Assembly (NCBI GenBank): GCA_963710495.1
Contig: CAVQAI010000009.1
Span: 310,001 to 374,000 of the forward strand
Length of the DNA: 64,000 nucleotides
Direction of reading: 5' to 3'
Source of the DNA: Bog-756 sp963710495
GTDB lineage: Bacteria > Actinomycetota > Acidimicrobiia > Acidimicrobiales > RAAP-2
Shown here: positions 42,545 through 50,407 of the stretch, in pieces
Layout: every line of letters starts with the position of its first letter
Numbering within the stretch: position 1 is the stretch's first letter
Program-made: the position numbers and the translations under genes
The notes under the pieces: model-generated
Told to the model about the DNA's origin: nothing
The model's database searches: none
Seen by the model: the letters and a program-made list of their open reading frames with translations, nothing else

Positions 42545-42621
42545 TGATCCGGATTCCGCATGGGGCTGCAGGAGCAGCAGCTGCCCCTCCCGCCATCCGG
42601 CTGCCGGAACCGGGAGTACCG

Positions 42622-42678
42622 CGGACAGAGCAACGGACAGAGCGGCCGCCAGACGGACAGAGCAGCCGACAGAAAGGC
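42622..42678. repeat. 12-13 bp GACAGAGC leader array, 4 copies
   Basis: CGGACAGAGCAA, CGGACAGAGCGG, CGGACAGAGCAG and CCGACAGAAAGG follow each other with a short interruption (CCGCCAGA). The octamer GACAGAGC is exact at 42624, 42636 and 42656; the last copy has mutated into AAAGG, the ribosome site of the amidohydrolase. Confidence 0.85.
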
Positions 42679-42684
42679 ATGGCA

Positions 42685-43887
42685 ATGGCTTCGCGTGTGT
42701 TGGACTTCCCGATCTTCGATGCCGACAACCACATGTACGAGACCACCGACGCGTTCACCAAGTACCTGCCCAAGGAGTACGACGGTCTGGTCCGCTACGT
42801 CGAGGTCGACGGCCGCACCAAGATCGCGGTCAACGGTCTGATCAGCAACTACATCCCCAACCCCACCTTCGAGGTGGTCGCCGCTCCCGGCGCCCAGGAG
42901 GACTACTTCAAGCACGGCAACCCCGAGGGCAAGTCACGCCGGGAGATCATGGGCAAGCCCATCCGGTCCCTGCCCGGGTTCATGGCCCCCGAGCCGAGGA
43001 TCAAGTTGATGGACGAGCTGGGCATCGATCGGGCCCTCATGTGGCCGACACTGGCCAGCCTGCTCGAGGAGCGGCTGCGGGGCGATCCCGAAGCCGTCCA
43101 CGCCGTCGTCCACGCCCTGAACCAGTGGATGCACGAGCACTGGACCTTCAACTACGAGAACCGGATCTTCCCGACGCCGGTGATCAACCTCGGCATCGTG
43201 GAGAGGGGAATCGAGGAGCTCGAGTGGGTGCTCGAACGGGGGGCGAAGATCGTCCTCATCCGGCCGGCACCGGTCTACGGCTACCTGGGGCCGCGCTCAT
43301 TCGCCCTCCCCGAGTTCGACCCGTTCTGGAAGTTGGTCAGCGAGGCGAAGATCCCTGTCGGCATGCATGCCTCTGACAGCGGTTACCAGCGCTACTTCGA
43401 TGAATGGGAAGGCAACCGTCAAGGGGAGATGCTGCCGTTCAAGGGAGGATCGGGCTTCGCCGCCATCGTCGGACACCAGGGCCGGCCCATCATGGACACG
43501 GTCGCCACGCTCATCGGGCACGGTTTGTGCAGCCGGTTCCCCGACCTGCGCTTCGCCCCCGTGGAGAACGGCAGCAACTGGGTGCGCCCCATCCTCGACC
43601 ACATGGCGGCCGCCTATCACGCCGCGCCCAGGGCGTTCGACGAGGATCCCGTCGAAGTGTTCAAGCGCAACATCTACGTGCACCCCTTCCACGAGGAGGA
43701 CCCGATCGGGCTCATCGGTCTCCTGGGCGCCGACCGGGTGCTGTTCGGGTCGGACTATCCCCACCCCGAGGGGATGGCCGATCCGGTGAGCTTCGTCGAC
43801 GAGCTCGGCGACCTCCCCGACGACGCGGTGCGCAAGGTCATGGGTGGCAACCTCAACCACCTGATGGGCTTCGACGCCGCCGCCTAG
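42685..43887 (+). CDS. Amidohydrolase-2 family metal-dependent hydrolase
   Basis: 400-residue TIM-barrel enzyme related to ACMSD and to the protein at 8669. The opening FPIFDADNHMYETTDAF carries the D-x-N/H variant of the first metal motif, then VGMHASDSGYQ, RFAPVENGSNWVRPI and LFGSDYPHPEGM with the C-terminal metal-ligand aspartate. Start ATG 42685 is preferred to ATG 42679 because AAAGG then sits at normal spacing. It is divergent from the ferredoxin operon. Probable decarboxylase or C-C hydrolase in ring degradation; substrate unknown. Confidence 0.9.
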   Translation: MASRVLDFPIFDADNHMYETTDAFTKYLPKEYDGLVRYVEVDGRTKIAVNGLISNYIPNPTFEVVAAPGAQEDYFKHGNPEGKSRREIMGKPIRSLPGFMAPEPRIKLMDELGIDRALMWPTLASLLEERLRGDPEAVHAVVHALNQWMHEHWTFNYENRIFPTPVINLGIVERGIEELEWVLERGAKIVLIRPAPVYGYLGPRSFALPEFDPFWKLVSEAKIPVGMHASDSGYQRYFDEWEGNRQGEMLPFKGGSGFAAIVGHQGRPIMDTVATLIGHGLCSRFPDLRFAPVENGSNWVRPILDHMAAAYHAAPRAFDEDPVEVFKRNIYVHPFHEEDPIGLIGLLGADRVLFGSDYPHPEGMADPVSFVDELGDLPDDAVRKVMGGNLNHLMGFDAAA

Positions 43888-43973
43888 ACCCAGGTCTGGA
43901 CGGAACTGGAACTGGACCGGGACCAGAGCCTGTCGCCCGGGCAGCGCCGCCGGCACCCGAAAGATCCACTGCG

Positions 43974-43993
43974 GCGCCCGACCCAACGGGTGC
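43974..43993. terminator. Possible bidirectional hairpin between convergent genes
   Basis: GCGCCCG-ACCCAA-CGGGTGC, a 7 bp stem with one wobble pair, in the 123 bp gap between the amidohydrolase and a convergent acyl-CoA dehydrogenase. No U-tract. Confidence 0.25.
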
Positions 43994-44010
43994 CCCCAGG
44001 TGCGGTGGCC

Positions 44011-45279
44011 TCAGTTGTGGCGCACCTCGTCGAAGGGCCGGTCGCGGTCGGCGGCATACTCCCTCGGCATCCCGAGGACCCGCTCGCTGATGATGTTCCG
44101 CTGCATCTCGTTGCTGCCGCCGCCGAGGCTGCCTCCCTGGCGCTTCAGGTAGGCCTCGCCCCAGTTAAGGGCGTTGTCGTGGGTCCATGCCCCCACCTCG
44201 GACCCGAGGATCTCGATGGCGATGTCGAAGTTCCGCTCGGTGTTGGTGGCAGCCAGCAGGCGGGGCATGGCGCCGGCCGGGCCGGGGAAGTGACCGGTGC
44301 GGATGCCGGTCGTCACCCGTTCGATCAGTTGGCCCTGCACCCGCTGGTTGACCCGGTCCTCGGCCACCAGCTGGCGTACCTGGGAGTCACCGAGCTGCCC
44401 GGTCTCCCTGGCCATCTTCAGCAGCTCCGCCCGCTGGCCGGCGCCGCCGCCGCTGGTGACCGCCGACCCGCTGATGAAGGGGGAGCCGCCGCCCACGGCG
44501 TCGCGCTCGTGGAAGAGCAGCCTCGAGGCCACCGTCCATCCGTCGTTCACCTCGCCCAGCACGTCCGAGGCCGGGATGGGCACGTCGGTGAAGAACTCCT
44601 GGCAGAACTCGGCGGTGCGGTCGACCATCCGGATCTGCTGGAGCTCTACGCCCGGCTGATGGATCTTCATGATGAACATGGTGAGCCCACGGTGCTTGGG
44701 CGCGTGCCAATCGGTGCGGGCCAGGCACATGGCGTAGTCGGAGCGGAACGCACCCGAGCTCCAGATCTTCGACCCGTTGAGGATGAAGACGTCGCCGTCC
44801 CGGGTCGCCCGAGTGACGAGTCCGGCGAGGTCCGACCCGCCGCTGGGCTCGGAGAGGAACTGCACCCAGAGCTCGTCGCCCCGGAGGATGGCGGGAAGAT
44901 GGCGCAGCTTCTGCTCTTCGCTCCCGAAGTCGAGCAAGGTGGCGGCCAGGATGCTGAGCGTGGGTACGTTGAACAGCGTCGGCATCTGGAACTCGGCCGA
45001 CTCCTGGGTGAAGGCCCGCTGGTGGGCGCGCGACAGCCCCTGGCCGCCGTAGGGGGCGGGAAAGCAGATGCCGGCGAACCCGCCCTCGAACAAGGTCCGC
45101 TGCAGTCGGCGCGCCCGCTCGCCGCTCTCGTCCTCAGCGGTCAGACGCGCGTTGGTCTGGCCCTCGGGCAGGCGGGGCATGTTCTCCGCCAGCCAGGCCC
45201 GTGCCCGCTGGCGGAACGACTCGACGTCCTCTCCCGTGCCGTCCCCGTCGGCGATGGTCGATCCCTCGCTCTGGCTCAT
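44011..45279 (-). CDS. Acyl-CoA dehydrogenase (alpha-type chain)
   Basis: 422-residue acyl-CoA dehydrogenase. VQFLSEPSGGSDLAGL, LNGSKIWSSGAFRSDYA, the helix-G glutamate in RLLFHERDAV and the FAD motif GGSLGGGSNEMQRN place it with alpha-type chains carrying the FAD/CoA site. Its ATG overlaps the stop of the upstream beta-type chain (ATGA), the arrangement seen for heterotetrameric FadE pairs of sterol degradation. Third gene of the unit P450, beta chain, alpha chain. Confidence 0.92.
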   Translation of the reverse strand: MSQSEGSTIADGDGTGEDVESFRQRARAWLAENMPRLPEGQTNARLTAEDESGERARRLQRTLFEGGFAGICFPAPYGGQGLSRAHQRAFTQESAEFQMPTLFNVPTLSILAATLLDFGSEEQKLRHLPAILRGDELWVQFLSEPSGGSDLAGLVTRATRDGDVFILNGSKIWSSGAFRSDYAMCLARTDWHAPKHRGLTMFIMKIHQPGVELQQIRMVDRTAEFCQEFFTDVPIPASDVLGEVNDGWTVASRLLFHERDAVGGGSPFISGSAVTSGGGAGQRAELLKMARETGQLGDSQVRQLVAEDRVNQRVQGQLIERVTTGIRTGHFPGPAGAMPRLLAATNTERNFDIAIEILGSEVGAWTHDNALNWGEAYLKRQGGSLGGGSNEMQRNIISERVLGMPREYAADRDRPFDEVRHN

Positions 45280-46418
45280 CCGTCCCGCTCCCCCATCCCG
45301 ATGGAGCGCGCCACCCGCTCGCGGTGCTCGCGGGGCGTCCCGAGCTGGGTCACGTCGACCATCACCCGGCGGAGGTACAGGTGCAGGTCGTGGTCCCAGG
45401 TGACGCCGATGCCCCCGTGGAGCTGCACGCAGTCCTGGAGCACGGCCGGGCCGCGCTCCCCGATATAGGACTTCGCCACACTGACCAGCTCGGCGGCGTT
45501 TCTGGCGGCGGCGTCCACGCTGCGGGCGGCCGCCCCGGCCGTGGCCAGCGAGGCCTCGACCCAGAGCTTCAGGTCGGCGAAACGGTGCTTCAGCGCCTGA
45601 TAGGAGACGAGCGGCCGGCCGAACGAGTAACGGTCGGACGCGTACTCGATGGTGAACTCGAGGGCCCGGTCGATGGCGCCCGCCATCTCGGCACACTGGA
45701 GGGCCGCCGCCGTCTCCAGCTGGTGCTCGACGTCGTCCGCCGCATGCCCCGCATTGCCGAGGACCATGTCCCCGCCGACCTCTACCCCGTCGAAGGAGAC
45801 CTGGGCGTACCGCCGCACGAGGTCCAGGCTGTGCATCGTCGTGGCGGTGACCCCGGGATGGTCGGCGGGCAGCAGGAGCTGGGTGAGGCCTCCGGTTGTG
45901 GCCACCGTCACCAGATGCAGGTCGGACTCGGCACCCCCCTCGGTCGGTCCGCTGGTCCCGTCCAGGAGGAAGCCTTCCTTGGTGGCGGTGGCCCGGACCA
46001 TGCCACCCATGTCGACCCCGGCGGCCGGTGCGCCCCAGCACCACGAGGCCGTGCTGGTTCCGTCCAGCAGACCGGGGAGCAGCCGCCGCCGCTGCTCGTC
46101 GGTGCCGGTCCGGGACAGCGCCTCGGCCACCACGTTGACCGGGAGGAGCGGCCCGGGCGAGACCATGCGCCCCATCTCCTCGGTCACCAGCACCAGGTCG
46201 AGCAAGCCGTGCCCGGAGATGCTGCCCCCACCGTCCTCTTCGGTGACCAGGAGCGAGCTCCAGCCCAGCTCGGCTCCGCTCTTCCACCAGGCCGGCTCGT
46301 AGCCGGCCGGCTCGGCGTCGGCCAGCTGTCGGACGGTCTCGAGAGGACAGGTGCTTTCGAGGAACTTGCGAGTCGTCTCCTGGAGCAGCTGTTGATCGTC
46401 GCTGAGACGGAGGTCCAC
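45276..46418 (-). CDS. Acyl-CoA dehydrogenase (beta-type chain)
   Basis: 380-residue chain beginning at GTG 46418 with (M)DLRLSDDQQLLQETTRKF. The N-terminal half is degenerate at the FAD/substrate loops (TSTASWCWGAPAAGVDMGGM in place of QLFSEPxAGSDLA), while the C-terminal half keeps SFGRPLVSYQALKHRFADL and VQLHGGIGVTWDHDLHLYL. This is the pattern of the partner chain in alpha2beta2 acyl-CoA dehydrogenases. It is coupled to the alpha chain gene and seven bases from the P450. Confidence 0.9.
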   Translation of the reverse strand: MDLRLSDDQQLLQETTRKFLESTCPLETVRQLADAEPAGYEPAWWKSGAELGWSSLLVTEEDGGGSISGHGLLDLVLVTEEMGRMVSPGPLLPVNVVAEALSRTGTDEQRRRLLPGLLDGTSTASWCWGAPAAGVDMGGMVRATATKEGFLLDGTSGPTEGGAESDLHLVTVATTGGLTQLLLPADHPGVTATTMHSLDLVRRYAQVSFDGVEVGGDMVLGNAGHAADDVEHQLETAAALQCAEMAGAIDRALEFTIEYASDRYSFGRPLVSYQALKHRFADLKLWVEASLATAGAAARSVDAAARNAAELVSVAKSYIGERGPAVLQDCVQLHGGIGVTWDHDLHLYLRRVMVDVTQLGTPREHRERVARSIGMGERDG

Positions 46419-46425
46419 GCGCGGC

Positions 46426-47625
46426 CTACCCCTTCCCGCCGGGAGAGAAGACCAGCGGTAGCGAATCGATCTGGCGGAGGGCCGGCTGGTACACGAGCTC
46501 GGCGCCGTCGGCGATCGTGTAGTCGGGGATCCTCCGGTGCCACTCACGCAGTGCCACCCGCAACTCCATCCGTGCCAGGTGCGAGCCGAGACACCGGTGG
46601 ATGCCTCCGCCGAAGGCGAAGTGCTTGTTCGGGCTGCGGAGCAGGTCGACGATGAACGCATCGGGCAGTGAACGCTCGTCGACGTTGGCGGCCCCGATGA
46701 TCACGCCGACCCCTTCGCCCTTCTTGACCGGGCACCCTTCGAGGTCGATGTCCGAGGTGGCGGTGCGGGCGACCGTCGTGACCGGGGACTCCCACCGGAG
46801 GAGCTCCTCGACGGTGGAGGGGATGATGGTCGGATCATCGACGATGCGTTGGCGCTGCTCGGGATGCTGGGCCAGATAGGCGGTGAAGCACTCGAGGCTG
46901 TCGGTGACCGTGTCCAGCCCGGCCAGGATGAACAAGAAACAGATGCCGACGATCTCGTCCACCGTCAGGCGTTGCCCATCGATCTCGGCGGCGAGGAACA
47001 GGCTGAGGAGATCGTCCTGGCCCTCGGGGTTGGCCTTGCGCTCCTCCACCACGCCGGTGAAGTAGTCCTCGATCCGCTGAGCCGCCACCTTCTGGCTGGC
47101 GACCACTTCGTCGAGGTCGGCGCCGGCGGGCCGGAGGATCCCGTCCTTCATCTCGAGGAACATGTCGAGCTGTGAGAGGGGCAACCCGACCAGTTGCAGG
47201 AACACCGAAGAGGGCAGGGGCACGGCCAGCTCCTCGGCGTAGTCGCACCGGCCCCGCTCGATGAACCCGTCGATTCGCTCGTTCACCAGTCGGGTGACGT
47301 CGGGCTCGAGGGTGTTCATGCGGCGCGGCGCGAAGATCGGATCGAGCAGCCGACGGTAGTTGCGGTGGTCGGGGGGGTCCACCTGCAACGGGATGAGTGG
47401 GACGGACTGGCCGAGGTCGACCGTCTCCATGGCCGAGGAGAACTCCTCGGGGTGCTGCAGGACGTATTCGACGGCGGTGCGGCGGACGACCTGTGAGCCG
47501 AAGGTGCCCGGCACCACCGCGCCGTGCTGCTGGGCGCGCCGGTAGAAGGGCTGGGGGTTGGCGCTCACGTCGGGGTCGAGAAACCCTTCGGAATCGAAGA
47601 CCTTGGACTCCTCAGCCTGTGACAT
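46426..47625 (-). CDS. Cytochrome P450 monooxygenase
   Basis: 399-residue P450 from ATG 47625 (GGAGG six bases upstream). The heme loop is FAFGGGIHRCLGSHLAR with Cys345; the I-helix is FILAGLDTVTDSL, with Asp instead of the usual Glu before Thr, and the ExxR helix EELLRWESPV. LIPLQVDPPDHRNYRRLLDP is the C-helix region. It heads a three-gene unit with a two-chain acyl-CoA dehydrogenase, suggesting terminal oxidation of a side chain followed by beta-oxidation. Confidence 0.95.
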   Translation of the reverse strand: MSQAEESKVFDSEGFLDPDVSANPQPFYRRAQQHGAVVPGTFGSQVVRRTAVEYVLQHPEEFSSAMETVDLGQSVPLIPLQVDPPDHRNYRRLLDPIFAPRRMNTLEPDVTRLVNERIDGFIERGRCDYAEELAVPLPSSVFLQLVGLPLSQLDMFLEMKDGILRPAGADLDEVVASQKVAAQRIEDYFTGVVEERKANPEGQDDLLSLFLAAEIDGQRLTVDEIVGICFLFILAGLDTVTDSLECFTAYLAQHPEQRQRIVDDPTIIPSTVEELLRWESPVTTVARTATSDIDLEGCPVKKGEGVGVIIGAANVDERSLPDAFIVDLLRSPNKHFAFGGGIHRCLGSHLARMELRVALREWHRRIPDYTIADGAELVYQPALRQIDSLPLVFSPGGKG

Positions 47626-47706
47626 GGCTTTCCTCCTGGGGCGCGGCACAATGTGCCGACACGGCGATCACCGGGGGACGCTGCGGTGAGAATCGGCTTT
47701 TCAGCA

Positions 47707-47723
47707 ACATTACCGCGACGGTA
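47707..47723 (-). promoter_or_regulatory. P450 promoter with inverted-repeat operator
   Basis: TACCG-CGA-CGGTA (47711-47723) is a perfect 5 bp inverted repeat. On the minus strand its end merges with TAATGT, a -10 box that would start a 75 base leader for the P450 operon. An operator here would block the promoter directly. Confidence 0.45.
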
Positions 47724-47741
47724 GACCGGGCTCGACGTGCC

Positions 47742-48776
47742 TCAGCCGTCGATCTCGTCGACCAGCCCCCACCCGAAGCCGGTGACCGCATCGACGACTT
47801 GCCCGGACAGAGCCATCCAGGCCGTCCGGTGCCGCCCGATCCGGCGGGGCAGCGAGGCCGTGCCGCCGGCGCCGGGGATGAGACCCATGGCCACTTCCGG
47901 CAGCTGCATCCGGGTGTCGGGCGCGGCCACCACCCGGGCGGCCAGGGCGGGGAGCTCGATCCCGGCGCCCACGCAGGCCCCGTGGAGATGGGCGACCGCC
48001 CGGTCCCCGATCGCGCCCAGCAAACGGGCGCTGCTCCGCGCCGTTCGGATCAGATGCGCAGAGGCGCGATCCTCCGACGTGCCGAATTCGTCGAGGTCGC
48101 CGCCGCTGCAGAAGTCGGGCCCATCGCCGTGGATGTGCACGTCGACCACGGACGGGTCGGCAGCGGCAAGCGACAGTGCCTCGCTGAGCTGATCGCGCAT
48201 GACTGCGTTGTAGGCGTTCCGCACCAAGGGTCGGTTCAAGGTGATGTCCAGTCGATCAGCCGACCGTTCGACCAGGACGGCCGGCTCCCTCTCGGGCGGG
48301 CGTGGACGACACGGCCCCCGGGAGGCCAGCCAGGCGCCGAACTCCGGGCCGGCCTGCAAGGTCGAGTAGGCCAGCGACTCGGTGACGAGGTCGTGACCCA
48401 GCTCGCCACGTCCGGTTCCGCGCAATACCTGGGCCAGGGTCACCGCGGCCAGCGGCGACTGCTCCGCCGCCTCGGTCAACCGGTCCACGCCGGCGTCAAG
48501 GTCGACCACGCCCACCCACGGAGACGGCGGGTCTGCGGCGCCGGTCAGCGCCACGTCCACGCCACGGAGTGGTCCCGGCCTGACCGCCGAATCGCCGATC
48601 CCCACCACCACCCCGGGAAATGTCGGGAACAGCTCGAGCGAGGACACGTCACCCTGGGTATCGAGATCCACGACCACCATGGTGTTCCCGTCCAGCGTGC
48701 CGGTGAGCTCGGAAATCCCCTGGCGGGCGCGCCACAACAGGTCGGCGGCCACCTCGACCTCGAGCGCAGCGGTCAT
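47742..48776 (-). CDS. Crotonase-family protein with unrecognised N-terminal domain
   Basis: 344 residues. The C-terminal half (about 165-344) is a crotonase: RLDITLNRPLVRNAYNAVMR, DFCSGGDLDEFGT (first oxyanion loop) and LHGACVGAGIELPALAARVV (second). The first 160 residues do not match a domain I recognise; they contain LFPTFPGVVVGIGDSAVRPG and DLDAGVDRLTEAAEQSPLAA, which resemble a degenerate copy of the crotonase start. ATG 48776 is chosen because TATGCT lies seven bases upstream; ATG 48788 is the alternative. Confidence 0.78.
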   Translation of the reverse strand: MTAALEVEVAADLLWRARQGISELTGTLDGNTMVVVDLDTQGDVSSLELFPTFPGVVVGIGDSAVRPGPLRGVDVALTGAADPPSPWVGVVDLDAGVDRLTEAAEQSPLAAVTLAQVLRGTGRGELGHDLVTESLAYSTLQAGPEFGAWLASRGPCRPRPPEREPAVLVERSADRLDITLNRPLVRNAYNAVMRDQLSEALSLAAADPSVVDVHIHGDGPDFCSGGDLDEFGTSEDRASAHLIRTARSSARLLGAIGDRAVAHLHGACVGAGIELPALAARVVAAPDTRMQLPEVAMGLIPGAGGTASLPRRIGRHRTAWMALSGQVVDAVTGFGWGLVDEIDG

Positions 48777-48783
48777 CACGGCG

Positions 48784-48791
48784 AGCATAAT
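48784..48791. promoter_or_regulatory. Overlapping divergent leaderless -10 elements
   Basis: AGCATAAT provides TATGCT on the minus strand, seven bases before ATG 48776, and CATAAT on the plus strand, eight bases before ATG 48800. Only 23 bases separate the two start codons, so one 8 bp element appears to serve two leaderless transcripts. Confidence 0.55.
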
Positions 48792-48799
48792 GACGACCC

Positions 48800-50236
48800 A
48801 TGACCACGGGCCCGGGCCAGGCAGCCGGTGAGGACCGGCGGTCGATCACCGTCGGCATCGACATCGGGACGACCTCGGTGAAGGCGCTGGCGGTGGCCGA
48901 CGGCGGTGAGATCCTGGCCCGCTCGCGCGTCCCCCACCGGATCATCCACGCCTCCGCCGACCACATGGAGCACGACGCCAGGGCGGCGTGGCGCCGCGGT
49001 CCGCGCCGTGCCCTCGCCGCCCTGCAGGAGGCGATGGCCGGACCGGTCGATGTCGCCGGCATCTGTGTGGCCGGCATGGTGCCGTCCCTGACCGGGGTCG
49101 ACCGGCGGGGCATCCCCCGCACGCCGGGACTCCTGTACGGAGACCTGCGCGGACGCGGTGAGACGGTGCCGATCCCACCGGCCCAGGAGGCCGGGGCCAT
49201 GCCCGACGCCGAAGGCTTTCTCGCCTGGACGGCCCGCCAGATGCCCGATGCCTACGGGTACTGGCCCGCCCAGGCGGTGGCCACCCACGCCCTGACGGGT
49301 CACGCCGTCATCGACACGGCGGTGGTGTCCTCCCTCGGAGGCCTCTTCCGGGCCGGCCGCTGGAACGAGAAGCTCCTCGACGGCCTCGGCGTCGATCCGG
49401 CCCGGCTCCCGGCCGTGGCCCTCACCGGCCAGGGCGCCGGCGAGCTACGTCCTGGTCGACGCAGCAATGCGGACGCCTGGAACGACGCTGCCGCCGTGGC
49501 CACCGGTGGCACCATCGACGCGTTCTGCGACCAGATCGTGGCCGGCGCCGACCACGTCGGGGACGTACTGGTCATCTTCGGTGCCACCCTCATCGTCTGG
49601 GTGGTCACCGACTCGTGGGTCGAGGCGCCCGGACTGTGGACCGTGCCCCACACCGCCCCCGGGAAGGTGCTCATCGGGGGACCGAGCAACGCCGGCGCCC
49701 TCTTCGTCGACTGGGCCCGGTCGATGCTTCACCGTCCCCGCGCCGGCACGGCCCTTCCCGCCCGGTCGGGCGACCCCGGTCGAGTCCCGCTCTGGCTCCC
49801 CTACCTGCGCGGCGAACGGGTGCCCTTCCACGACACGTCGCTCCGGGCCGGCCTGTTCGACCTGGACATCACCGACGGGCCCGCGGGCGTGTCCCGGGCC
49901 GCCTACGAGGCGAGCGGCTTCGTGGTGCGCAGCATGATCGAGCGCTCGGGGGTCGAGGCCCGGAGGGTGGTGGCCAGCGGAGGCGGGACCAGGGTCCTCC
50001 CCTGGATGGCGGCCATGGCCGACGTGACCGGGCTCCCGGTCGACACGGTGGCCGTCCCCGAGGGCGCCGCGCTCGGGGCGGCCTACCTGGCCCGCATGGC
50101 GGCCGGGCTCGAGCCCTCACTCGACGGCTCGATGGCCTGGGCGCGGCCCGGGCACCGGGTCGAGCCCGATCCGGCGTGGCACAAGGCGGCGTCAGGACGC
50201 TTCGAGCGATTCGTGGCCCTGGGATCGGGGCCGTAG
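48800..50236 (+). CDS. FGGY-family carbohydrate kinase
   Basis: 478-residue sugar or polyol kinase of the FGGY/ASKHA superfamily. The phosphate-1 loop is VGIDIGTTSVKALAVADGG (about 18-36, Asp21), the central region has ATGGTIDAFCDQIVAGADH and LVIFGATLIVWV, and the adenosine motif is VVASGGGTRVLPWMAAMADV (about 388-407). Substrate (xylulose, glycerol, ribulose or another polyol) is not assignable; there is no adjacent transporter or isomerase, and the setting is fatty-acid/steroid-like catabolism, which makes it an orphan kinase. Confidence 0.9.
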   Translation: MTTGPGQAAGEDRRSITVGIDIGTTSVKALAVADGGEILARSRVPHRIIHASADHMEHDARAAWRRGPRRALAALQEAMAGPVDVAGICVAGMVPSLTGVDRRGIPRTPGLLYGDLRGRGETVPIPPAQEAGAMPDAEGFLAWTARQMPDAYGYWPAQAVATHALTGHAVIDTAVVSSLGGLFRAGRWNEKLLDGLGVDPARLPAVALTGQGAGELRPGRRSNADAWNDAAAVATGGTIDAFCDQIVAGADHVGDVLVIFGATLIVWVVTDSWVEAPGLWTVPHTAPGKVLIGGPSNAGALFVDWARSMLHRPRAGTALPARSGDPGRVPLWLPYLRGERVPFHDTSLRAGLFDLDITDGPAGVSRAAYEASGFVVRSMIERSGVEARRVVASGGGTRVLPWMAAMADVTGLPVDTVAVPEGAALGAAYLARMAAGLEPSLDGSMAWARPGHRVEPDPAWHKAASGRFERFVALGSGP

Positions 50237-50250
50237 CCCGTTCGGCTCGG

Positions 50251-50387
50251 CAGTCCCGGTAGCGACCCAGTCCCTTCAGCGACGTACTCCCCGCAGCGAC
50301 GCACTCCTGGCAGCGGGACCCAGTCCCCGCAGCGACGCACTCCTGGCAGCGGGACCCAGTCCCCGCAGCGACACAGTCCCCGGGCCG
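50251..50387. repeat. 17-19 bp array with a 36 bp higher-order duplication, about 8 copies
   Basis: Units of the type CCCAGTCCCCGCAGCGACG alternate with CACTCCTGGCAGCGGGA; the combined 36 bp pair is exactly duplicated in the second half. It fills the gap between the convergent FGGY kinase and alcohol dehydrogenase genes. Confidence 0.9.
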
Positions 50388-50407
50388 AGCTTCCACTCGA
50401 CAGGCTG

